This document shows, piece by piece, positions 57,661 through 64,000 of a DNA stretch of 64,000 nt; within the stretch, counting starts at the first letter, position 1, and each line of letters opens with the position of its first letter. The notes under the pieces were generated by a model. The model was not told the origin of the DNA and did not search any database. It saw only the letters and a list, made by a program, of their open reading frames with translations. Position numbers and translations under genes: made by a program. Source of the DNA: Roseivivax halotolerans (GTDB lineage Bacteria > Pseudomonadota > Alphaproteobacteria > Rhodobacterales > Rhodobacteraceae); NCBI RefSeq assembly GCF_900115815.1, contig NZ_FOXV01000009.1, positions 84,803 through 148,802 on the forward strand, given 5' to 3'.

Positions 57661-59175
57661 ATGGCAGAGCTTACGCCCGCCTTCGAGAGTTTCGAGGCCG
57701 CCTATTCCGAGGGCCGGAACCAGGTCGTCTATGCCCGGCTCGCCGCCGATCTCGACACGCCCGTCTCGCTGATGCTGAAGCTCACGGGCGCCGCGCGCGA
57801 TGCCTTCATGCTGGAATCGGTGACGGGCGGCGAAGTGCGCGGTCGTTACTCGATCATCGGTATGAAGCCCGACCTCGTCTGGCGCTGCAACGGCAGCCAA
57901 TCCGAGATCAACCGGCAGGCGCGGTTCGATGCGGATGCGTTCGAGCCGATGCAGGACGACCCGCTGACCGCCCTCAGGAGCGTGCTCGAGGAGAGCCGGA
58001 TCGACCTGCCGGACGGCCTGCCGCAATCCTCCGCGGGCCTATTCGGCTATCTGGGCTACGACATGATCCGGCTCGTCGAAAACCTGCCCGACGTGAACCC
58101 CGATCCGGTCGGCCTGCCGGACGCGACGCTGATCCGCCCTTCCGTCATCGCCGTGCTCGACGGCGTGAAAGGCGACGTGATCATCGTCTCGCCTGCCTGG
58201 GTCTCTTCGGGCCAGTCGGCGCGCGCGGCCTATGCACAGGCCGCCGAGCGGGTGATGGACGCGGTGCGCGATCTTGAACGCGCCCTGCCCCGCGATGCGC
58301 GCGATCTGGGTGATGCGGCGGATCTCGGAGAGCCGGTCTCGAACTTCACCCATGACGGCTACAAGGCCGCGGTGGAGCGGGCCAAGGAATACATCCGCGC
58401 GGGCGACATCTTCCAGGTCGTACCGTCGCAGCGCTGGACGCAGGACTTCCCGCTGCCGCCCTTTGCCCTCTATCGATCGCTCCGGCGCACGAACCCCTCG
58501 CCCTTCATGTTCTATTTCAACTTCGGCGGCTTCCAGGTCATCGGCGCCAGCCCGGAGATCCTGGTGCGGGTCTTCGGCCGCGAGGTTACGATTCGTCCCA
58601 TCGCCGGCACGCGCCCTCGCGGAGCGACGCCAGCAGAGGACCAGGCGCTGGAGGCGGATCTTCTGGCCGATCAGAAGGAGCTCGCAGAGCATCTCATGCT
58701 GCTCGATCTCGGGCGCAACGACACAGGCCGCGTCTCCAAGATCGGCACGGTCCGGCCGACCGAGCAATTCGTGATCGAGCGCTACAGCCACGTCATGCAT
58801 ATCGTCTCGAACGTCGTGGGCGAGCTTGATCCGCAGCATGACGCGCTTTCGGCACTGCTTGCCGGTCTGCCGGCGGGCACGGTCTCGGGCGCGCCCAAGG
58901 TGCGCGCGATGGAGATTATCGACGAGCTCGAGCCCGAAAAACGCGGCGTTTACGGCGGCGGTGTGGGATATTTCTCCGCGGGCGGCGACATGGACATGTG
59001 TATCGCGCTCCGCACGGCGGTCATCAAGGATCAGAAGCTCTACATCCAGGCGGGTGGCGGCGTCGTATATGACAGCGACCCAGAGGCCGAATACCAGGAA
59101 ACCGTGCACAAATCGAACGCGATCCGCCGGGCCGCGGCCGATGCCGCGCGGTTCACCGGCGACGGCAACCGCTAG
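57661..59175 (+). CDS. trpE: Anthranilate synthase component I
   Basis: A 504-residue enzyme that makes anthranilate from chorismate, the first step of tryptophan synthesis, with ammonia supplied by a TrpG subunit. Tryptophan-feedback segment LLESVTGGE-like (FMLESVTGGEVRGRYS) is present. The chorismate core has GDIFQVVPSQRW, IAGTRPRG, LLDLGRNDTGRV and AGGGVVYDSDPEAEYQET. It is the longer TrpE form without a fused glutamine amidotransferase. No trpG is in the window. It converges on sufE, 3 bases apart. Confidence 0.96.
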   Translation: MAELTPAFESFEAAYSEGRNQVVYARLAADLDTPVSLMLKLTGAARDAFMLESVTGGEVRGRYSIIGMKPDLVWRCNGSQSEINRQARFDADAFEPMQDDPLTALRSVLEESRIDLPDGLPQSSAGLFGYLGYDMIRLVENLPDVNPDPVGLPDATLIRPSVIAVLDGVKGDVIIVSPAWVSSGQSARAAYAQAAERVMDAVRDLERALPRDARDLGDAADLGEPVSNFTHDGYKAAVERAKEYIRAGDIFQVVPSQRWTQDFPLPPFALYRSLRRTNPSPFMFYFNFGGFQVIGASPEILVRVFGREVTIRPIAGTRPRGATPAEDQALEADLLADQKELAEHLMLLDLGRNDTGRVSKIGTVRPTEQFVIERYSHVMHIVSNVVGELDPQHDALSALLAGLPAGTVSGAPKVRAMEIIDELEPEKRGVYGGGVGYFSAGGDMDMCIALRTAVIKDQKLYIQAGGGVVYDSDPEAEYQETVHKSNAIRRAAADAARFTGDGNR

Positions 59176-59178
59176 GAA

Positions 59179-59589
59179 TCAGGACGCCGCGGCCGCCTCG
59201 GTTCTGATGCGTTCGATCATTGCCCGCAATCCATTCGAGCGCTGTGCCGAAAGGTGATCGTTGAGGCCCAGACGCCCGAGTTCCGCCTTTGCGTCGACAC
59301 CCGGCACCTCGGTGACCGGCAGCCCGTTATAGAGACGGTGCAGCACTGCGATCAGACCGCGTACGATCATCGCGTCGCTGTCGCCCTCGAAATGAAACGA
59401 CCCATCCTCGATCCGGCTGTGCAGCCAGACCTGGCTCGCGCAGCCGTCGACCTTGGTGGCGGGTACTTTCAGCGCATCGTCGAGCGGGTCCATGTCGCGG
59501 CCCATCTCGATCACCAAGCGGTAGCGATCTTCCCAATCCTCGAGGAACTCGAAATCCTCGACCACGTTTTCGAAGGCCTGTTGTGCCAT
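59179..59589 (-). CDS. sufE: Fe-S assembly cysteine desulfurase activator SufE
   Basis: A 136-residue sulfur acceptor that stimulates SufS-type cysteine desulfurase. The sulfur-carrying Cys50 is in KVDGCASQVWL, and the start FEFLEDWEDRYRLVIEMGR is typical. It sits alone; no sufBCD or sufS is nearby. The 3-base gap to trpE has no room for a terminator. Confidence 0.93.
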   Translation of the reverse strand: MAQQAFENVVEDFEFLEDWEDRYRLVIEMGRDMDPLDDALKVPATKVDGCASQVWLHSRIEDGSFHFEGDSDAMIVRGLIAVLHRLYNGLPVTEVPGVDAKAELGRLGLNDHLSAQRSNGLRAMIERIRTEAAAAS

Positions 59590-59729
59590 GCGCGCCCCGA
59601 TCTCTTTGAATTCCCTTGTTGCACCGGAGACCTATGCTCAGCCGCAGGTCTCGTCCAGCCCCGCCTTCCGGCTTTTCACCGGCGCGCCGATAGGCTAGTC
59701 CACGAAGGAAAGGGATCGAGGGACCGATC

Positions 59730-60230
59730 ATGCGTTTCAGAACTCCGGTGCTCATCTGCCTCGTCGCGGGCCTCACGCTTTCGGCCTGTGGCAGCCGCCT
59801 CAATCCGTTCACGTGGTTCGGCCAGTCCCGATCCGTGCCCGTCAGCGAAAGCACCGCAGCCAACCCCCTGATCCCCGCGCGCCGCGTCTCGATCCTGCGT
59901 TCCAACGACGAAGAGGTCTATCGCGGCCAGCCCATTCGCCAGGTCGAAAGCCTCGTGATCGAGCGGCGCCCCGGCGGCGGCATTATCAAGGCAACCGGCC
60001 TTGCCCGCGTGCCGGGACGCTACGAGGCGCGGCTGACACCTGTAGAGCTTGAAAGCACCGGCGGGCGGCTCGTCTACTCTCTCGATGTGCGGCTCTTCCG
60101 CAGCGCGCCCAATACCGGGGCCGACGCGCGCCGCGTGACCGTGGCGACATTCCTGACGGATCAGGAACTCTCCACGATCAGCCAGATCGAGGTGCGCGGC
60201 GCAGAGAACGCGCTCGTCACTCGCCGTTAA
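59730..60230 (+). CDS. Small lipoprotein of unknown function
   Basis: A 166-residue envelope lipoprotein with signal MRFRTPVLICLVAGLTLSAC (Cys20 as lipid attachment). The mature part is short, basic and beta-rich (VESLVIERRPGGGIIKATGLARVPGRYEARLTPVE) and has no motif I recognise. The residues after Cys (GSRLNPFTWFG) are a form I associate with Rhodobacterales lipoproteins. Its 3' end overlaps rnd by 14 bases in convergent orientation. Confidence 0.75.
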   Translation: MRFRTPVLICLVAGLTLSACGSRLNPFTWFGQSRSVPVSESTAANPLIPARRVSILRSNDEEVYRGQPIRQVESLVIERRPGGGIIKATGLARVPGRYEARLTPVELESTGGRLVYSLDVRLFRSAPNTGADARRVTVATFLTDQELSTISQIEVRGAENALVTRR

Positions 60231-61383
60231 GCTCGATCACGTCGATCTTGTTGCCTTTCGCGGCCAGGGCAATGCGCCCGTCGCAAAGGCGCAAGGCATC
60301 CTCACCGAAGACCTCGCGCCGCCATCCCGAAAGCGCCGCGACGTCGCGGGCACCGCTCGCGATCGCGTCGAGATCCGCCGAGGGGGCGACGAGCTTGGCC
60401 GCGACGCCTGAGCTTTCGGTTCGCGCCTTGAGCAGGACGCGCAAGAGATCGGCCAGCGCCGGGTTCACCTGGCCTTTATCGCGCGGATCTTCGACGCGGG
60501 GCAGCTCGTCCTTGTCGAGCGCCTCGCCAGCGGCCACGGCCGCAAGAATGCCGTCGGCCACGTCGCCCTTGCGCCCCTCGCGCAAGAGAAGCCGCGACCG
60601 GCCGAGATCGGCGTGGCTCTTGGGCTTGGTCGATGCCAGTTCCACCAGCGCATCGTCCTTGAAGACCCGGCTGCGCGGCACGTTCTTTTCCTGGGCATAG
60701 GCTTCGCGGAAGCGTGCGAGTTCCCGCACGATGCCCAGGAAACGGGGCGAGGTGTTGCGCGTCTTGACGCGCTTCCACGCATCCTCGGGCCGCGAGATAT
60801 AGGTCTCCGGATCGGCGAGCTGCGCGAGCTCTTCCTCGACCCAGCGGTGCCGCCCGGTATCTCGCAGCTTCTTCTCGAGAAACTCGTAGATCTTCCGCAG
60901 ATGCGTGACATCGGCGAGCGCATAGGTCTTCTGGGCATCTGTCAGCGGACGACGCGACCAGTCGGTAAACCGCGAGGACTTGTCGAGATTTGCCCGCGCG
61001 ATCCGTTTGACCAGCGTCTCGTAGCCCACCTGCTCACCGAAGCCGCAGACCATTGCCGCGACCTGCGTGTCGAACAGCGGCTCGGGAATCACGCCGTAAT
61101 CCACATAGAAGATCTCGAGATCCTGGCGCGCAGCGTGAAAGACCTTCACGACCGAGGTGTCGCGGAACAGCTCGACCAGCGGCTCGAGCGACAGATCCCC
61201 CTCGAGCGGGTCGACCAGAACCGCGTCCTCGTCTCCCTCGCCGGGCAGGGCGAGTTGCACGAGGCAGAGCTTGGAATAGAAGGTGCGCTCCCGCAGAAAT
61301 TCCGTATCGACGGTGACATAGGGAGCCTCATGCGCCCGCGCGCAGAATGCCGCGAGATCTTCGGTCCGGGTGATCGTTTTCAT
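60217..61383 (-). CDS. rnd: Ribonuclease D
   Basis: A 388-residue 3'-5' exoribonuclease used in tRNA 3' end maturation. DEDD catalytic residues are visible: Asp26 and Glu28 in VDTEFLRE, an Asp in HAARQDLEIF and the last in YALADVTHL. An HRDC domain follows (about 205-290). The ATG at 61383 has AAAGG upstream; an open frame to 61605 adds Arg-rich residues with no support. It overlaps the lipoprotein gene by 14 bases at the 3' end. Confidence 0.95.
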   Translation of the reverse strand: MKTITRTEDLAAFCARAHEAPYVTVDTEFLRERTFYSKLCLVQLALPGEGDEDAVLVDPLEGDLSLEPLVELFRDTSVVKVFHAARQDLEIFYVDYGVIPEPLFDTQVAAMVCGFGEQVGYETLVKRIARANLDKSSRFTDWSRRPLTDAQKTYALADVTHLRKIYEFLEKKLRDTGRHRWVEEELAQLADPETYISRPEDAWKRVKTRNTSPRFLGIVRELARFREAYAQEKNVPRSRVFKDDALVELASTKPKSHADLGRSRLLLREGRKGDVADGILAAVAAGEALDKDELPRVEDPRDKGQVNPALADLLRVLLKARTESSGVAAKLVAPSADLDAIASGARDVAALSGWRREVFGEDALRLCDGRIALAAKGNKIDVIELNGE

Positions 61384-61450
61384 TCTGACCTTTCTGACGA
61401 GTCCGTGACGCGACCCTAACCGAACCGTGCGCGGGCGCAATGAGGCATGC

Positions 61451-62035
61451 TCAGAGGTCGATCCGCGTCTTGTCGCCCGACGCGACGCGCCGAAGCACGG
61501 CCGGGTAAAGGCGGTGCTCCTGCTCAAGCACGCGGGCGGCCAATGTGTCCGGCGTATCGCCCGGCAGGACCGGCACCCGCGCCTGCCCAAGGATCGGCCC
61601 GTCATCGAGCGCGGGCGTTACCTCATGGACCGTGCATCCATGCTCGCTCTCGCCGGCTTCGATGGCGCGAGCGTGCGTGTGGAGCCCGCGATATTTCGGC
61701 AGAAGCGAGGGGTGGATGTTCAGCATGCGGCCCTGCCAGCGTGAGACGAAGCCCTCGGTCAAAACCCGCATGAAACCGGCCAGGCAGATGAGATCCGGCG
61801 CAGATGCCACGATCCTGTTGTGCAGCGCGTCCTCGAAGGCGGCGCGGTCGCCTTTGTAGGGACGGTGATCGACCACGGCGGTCTCGATCCCCATGTCTTC
61901 GGCGCGGGCAAGCCCACCGGCACCGTCAGTGTTCGACAGAACCAGAACGGCCCGCGCAGGGTGATCGCCGGTCATGCTGCGCGCGAGCGCGACCATGTTC
62001 GATCCGCCGCCCGAGATCAGGATCGCAACGCGCAT
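61451..62035 (-). CDS. purN: GAR transformylase PurN
   Basis: A 194-residue enzyme that formylates GAR with 10-formyl-THF in purine synthesis. It has the GAR-binding SGGGSNM (residues 8-14), NIHPSLLPKYRG with the catalytic His, and VTPALDDGPILGQ with the catalytic Asp. Its ATG shares one base with the purM stop (TGATG), so the pair is co-translated. It also links to guaA at the other end of the window in function, but not in position. Confidence 0.96.
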   Translation of the reverse strand: MRVAILISGGGSNMVALARSMTGDHPARAVLVLSNTDGAGGLARAEDMGIETAVVDHRPYKGDRAAFEDALHNRIVASAPDLICLAGFMRVLTEGFVSRWQGRMLNIHPSLLPKYRGLHTHARAIEAGESEHGCTVHEVTPALDDGPILGQARVPVLPGDTPDTLAARVLEQEHRLYPAVLRRVASGDKTRIDL

Positions 62036-63081
62036 CAGGCAAGCGTGCCGCTGTAGCGGATGCCCTGCCCCTCGCTGACCCGGCCGATCTGATGGACGCG
62101 TTCACCTGCGCTCTCCAGCATCGCGGTCAATGCTTCGGCCGCGGCCGCATCGACAACGAGGACCATGCCGATCCCGCAATTGAACGTCTTGAGCATCTCG
62201 GCGGCATCCATACCGCCCTCCTCGCGCAGCCATCCGAAGACCGGCGGCAGCGGCCAGGCGGTCAGGTCGATCTCCGCGCCGAGTGTCTCGGGCAAAACGC
62301 GCGGCAGGTTCTCGGTGAGACCGCCCCCGGTGATATGGGCCAGCGCGTGCACGCCGCCCGCGCGGATCGCCTGAAGCGCGGGTGTCACGTAAAGCCGCGT
62401 CGGCGCCAGTAGCTGTGCACCGAGCGTCCCCTCGCCCCACGGACAGGCGTCTGACCAGCCGAGGCCCGACATCTCGACGATCCGGCGCACAAGGCTGTAG
62501 CCGTTGGAATGCACGCCATTCGAGGCCAACCCGAGAAGGACGTCGCCCGCGCCGACGCCGTCAGGCAAAGCCCCGCCCCGCTCCATCGCGCCGACGGCGA
62601 AGCCCGCAAGGTCGAAATCGCCCGGCGGATACATGCCCGGCATCTCTGCCGTCTCGCCGCCGATGAGCGCGGTATTGGCCGCTTCGCAGCCCTCCGCGAT
62701 GCCTTCGATCACTTCTGCCGCGGCATCGAGCTCGAGCTTGCCGGTGGCGAAATAATCAAGGAAGAACAATGGCTCCGCGCCCTGGCACACCAGGTCGTTC
62801 ACGCACATCGCCACCAGGTCGATCCCGACACCACCATAAAAGCCCGTGTCGATCGCGATCCGCAGCTTGGTGCCGACCCCATCCGTCGCCGCGACGAGAA
62901 CCGGATCCTCGTAACCGGCAGCCTTCAGGTCGAAGAGCGCGCCGAAGCCGCCGAGCCCTGCCATCGTGCCGGGCCGATCCGTGCGCTTGGCTGCTGGCTT
63001 GATCCGCTCGACGAGTGCGTTGCCCGCGTCGATATCGACACCCGCATCGGCATAGGTGATGCTGTTCTTGCCTTGGCTCAT
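62035..63081 (-). CDS. purM: AIR synthase PurM
   Basis: A 348-residue ATP-dependent enzyme that closes the imidazole ring (FGAM to AIR) in purine synthesis. Signature parts are [66 protein letters not shown] and [15 protein letters not shown]. It overlaps purN by a single base. Upstream 114 bases hold the promoter of the divergent tRNA-Ile2. Confidence 0.97.
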   Translation of the reverse strand: MSQGKNSITYADAGVDIDAGNALVERIKPAAKRTDRPGTMAGLGGFGALFDLKAAGYEDPVLVAATDGVGTKLRIAIDTGFYGGVGIDLVAMCVNDLVCQGAEPLFFLDYFATGKLELDAAAEVIEGIAEGCEAANTALIGGETAEMPGMYPPGDFDLAGFAVGAMERGGALPDGVGAGDVLLGLASNGVHSNGYSLVRRIVEMSGLGWSDACPWGEGTLGAQLLAPTRLYVTPALQAIRAGGVHALAHITGGGLTENLPRVLPETLGAEIDLTAWPLPPVFGWLREEGGMDAAEMLKTFNCGIGMVLVVDAAAAEALTAMLESAGERVHQIGRVSEGQGIRYSGTLA

Positions 63082-63155
63082 GTCCCGCCTTGCCTCTCGC
63101 TTCGCGCTCTTGCCGCAGGCGATAGCCGATCACCCCGGCCCCTGCAACGATCCGC

Positions 63156-63183
63156 TTGACCGGCGCGGCGCGTCTGCTAAGCG
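63156..63183 (+). promoter_or_regulatory. Promoter of tRNA-Ile2
   Basis: TTGACC (63156-63161) and TAAGCG (63178-63183) are 16 bases apart and end 12 bases before the tRNA. The -35 box is strong and the -10 weak, which is common in this group. Confidence 0.55.
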
Positions 63184-63195
63184 AGACCTTGCTGG

Positions 63196-63272
63196 GGGCC
63201 TGTAGCTCAATTGGTTAGAGCAGAGCGCTCATAACGCTTTGGTTGCGGGTTCAAGTCCTGCCGGGCCTACCA
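63196..63272 (+). tRNA. tRNA-Ile2 (anticodon CAT, lysidine-modified)
   Basis: A 77-nt tRNA with encoded CCA. The anticodon loop CTCATAA carries CAT, but the acceptor stem (GGGCCTG with CGGGCCT) and body match the minor tRNA-Ile whose C34 is turned into lysidine by TilS to read ATA, not initiator or elongator tRNA-Met. It is immediately upstream of an integrase gene and is the likely attachment site of the element that begins here. Confidence 0.88.
63249..63272. other. Likely attachment site (attL) in the tRNA 3' end
   Basis: Tyrosine recombinases usually integrate at the T arm and 3' end of tRNA genes and rebuild the gene. Here the integrase gene ends 55 bases after the tRNA and points toward it, and base composition falls right after the tRNA. 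The second copy of this end would lie beyond the window. Confidence 0.5.
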
Positions 63273-63327
63273 GCTGCAAAAAACACTGTTGTTTTTACTA
63301 CATTTTTCTTAGAAATTGGACCACGCA

Positions 63328-63845
63328 CTATGCGGCGTGGTCCACATTTGCGAGATCAATGGCAGAAAGTCGGGCGATTGCGCGCGCCGCTAACGTACGC
63401 CTATCGGTCTGGCGCGTGTAAACTTCCGACGTCTGCGCCTGAGTGTGAGACATCAACGACATGATCTCGTACTGCGTCGCTCCCGCCCCAGCGAGCAACT
63501 CGGCTGCTCCTTTTCGAATACCGTGCTGAGTGCGTCCCTTCGGCAGCCCCGCCTCTGCTGTCCATGCTTGAATCTTGTTGCGCATCGCTTCCGGCGAAGC
63601 GAACGGCGCACCTGTTTCAGTGGCCATGAAGACTTCCCGCTCAGGATGGAGTTCCAGTTCTTCTAAAAGCTGTGCGAGCACGGGAACAACAACGTGCGCC
63701 GAACCCTTCTTCGAAGGCAAAAAAGACAATGCCTCTGCCCCGGTCGAGGACATAACCATGTGCCTCGAGCCGAGACGGTAAACGTCGCCTATTCGGGGCA
63801 AAACGTTGAGCGAGAGCAGGAACCATAGCCGCGCCATGGTGCCCG
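63328..63845 (-). pseudogene. Tyrosine recombinase (integrase), 5' part cut off by an IS
   Basis: The C-terminal catalytic domain of a phage-type integrase. Its active residues are readable: Arg in LPRIGDVYRL, a Lys in the beta-hairpin PSKKGSAHVVVPV, HGIRK (H-x-x-R), His in SHTQAQ and the nucleophile Tyr in EVYTRQTDR. The coding sequence is continuous to 63845, where an IS3-family end begins, so the DNA-binding N-terminal part is missing or lies beyond the element. Third-position GC is lower than in the core genes. A hairpin (63318-63343) spans the stop codon. It is probably inactive as it stands. Confidence 0.85.
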
Positions 63846-64000
63846 TGACCTGCCCCCACAAAACTGGGCCATTCATTGGGAGAGTTTGTTCTTGTAACGT
63901 TCAACGTGACGAGGAGAACGGACGATGCGCAAATCACGCTTTACCGAAGAGCAGATCGTGGGGATTCTGCAGGAGTATGCAGCCGGGGCGAAGGTCTCGG
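63846..64000 (+). mobile_element. IS3-family insertion sequence, left end (partial)
   Basis: The junction with the integrase gene is marked by TGACCTGCCCCCAC at 63846-63859, a terminal sequence typical of IS3-family elements whose inverted repeats begin TGACCTGCCCC. The element then carries orfA from 63925 and runs out of the window. The right end and any target duplication cannot be seen. Confidence 0.8.
63925..64000 (+). CDS. IS3-family transposase OrfA, N-terminal fragment
   Basis: The first 25 codons read MRKSRFTEEQIVGILQEYAA and on, the standard N-terminal helix of the IS3/IS911 OrfA helix-turn-helix protein. GAGGAG lies 8 bases before the ATG. The gene continues past the window end; OrfB would follow by programmed frameshift in this family. 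Confidence 0.88.
   Translation, partial: MRKSRFTEEQIVGILQEYAAGAKVS

Noticed and set aside
63196..63272. Elongator or initiator tRNA-Met call for the CAT tRNA
   Set aside because: The acceptor stem and body fit tRNA-Ile2. Initiator features (three G-C pairs in the anticodon stem, mismatched first pair) are missing.
1..64000. CRISPR array, toxin-antitoxin pair, restriction or other defence system
   Set aside because: No regularly spaced repeats and no recognisable defence, toxin or prophage structural genes were found. Only the integrase/IS edge at the end is mobile DNA.

Overview
The window looks like a chromosomal segment from an alphaproteobacterium of the Rhodobacteraceae (Roseobacter/Rhodobacter group). 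The evidence is a high-GC sequence with strong G/C third-position bias, an fnrL-hemN-ccoNOQP-ccoGHIS block with FNR boxes, a class II (B12-dependent) ribonucleotide reductase, a two-domain cold-shock protein overlapping a DUF192 gene, and a Glu-type MetA. Most of it is core chromosome. Only the last ~0.75 kb, after a tRNA-Ile2 gene, looks acquired. Assignments come from reading motifs and translations by eye; no database search was run.

Layout. 1-9.7 kb: 3' part of guaA, a YrbL-like kinase-fold protein, two EamA/DMT transporters flanking a FadL-type porin, a conserved P-loop ATPase, metA, a lipoprotein alpha/beta hydrolase, ppk2 and a TetR regulator. 9.7-13.3 kb (minus): a yfgM-like gene, bamB and der, a cell-envelope/ribosome-assembly operon. 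13.5-20.9 kb (plus): an RND efflux pair behind a promoter overlapped by a dyad operator, then an Atm1-type ABC exporter and a small conserved gene. 20.9-28.9 kb: bdhA, a candidate minus-strand small RNA, an orphan YejA-like binding protein, an XRE-cupin regulator divergent from an acyl-CoA synthetase, a DsbA-fold protein, icd and a YitT-like membrane protein.

28.9-39.3 kb is a microaerobic respiration island: ccoNOQP (cbb3 oxidase), ccoGHIS (assembly and copper supply), fnrL, and divergent hemN. Three FNR boxes lie before ccoN, before ccoG and between fnrL and hemN, so FnrL probably controls the block and itself. 39.3-48.0 kb is a compact minus-strand chemotaxis operon (Cache/PDC sensor, MCP, cheD, STAS, cheY, cheA, cheW, cheR, a second cheY, and a small helical protein with a CheZ/CheT-like D-x3-Q motif). 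It has no cheB.

48.2-63.1 kb: nrdJ with two NrdR-box-like sites upstream, tRNA-Pro(TGG), DUF192 and cold-shock genes, pdxH, fabI, gpt, a PpiD-like chaperone, trpE, sufE, a small lipoprotein, rnd, and purM-purN. The window closes with tRNA-Ile2(CAT), a tyrosine-recombinase gene whose 5' part is cut off by an IS3-family element, and the start of that element's orfA. This looks like the edge of a tRNA-targeted genomic island.
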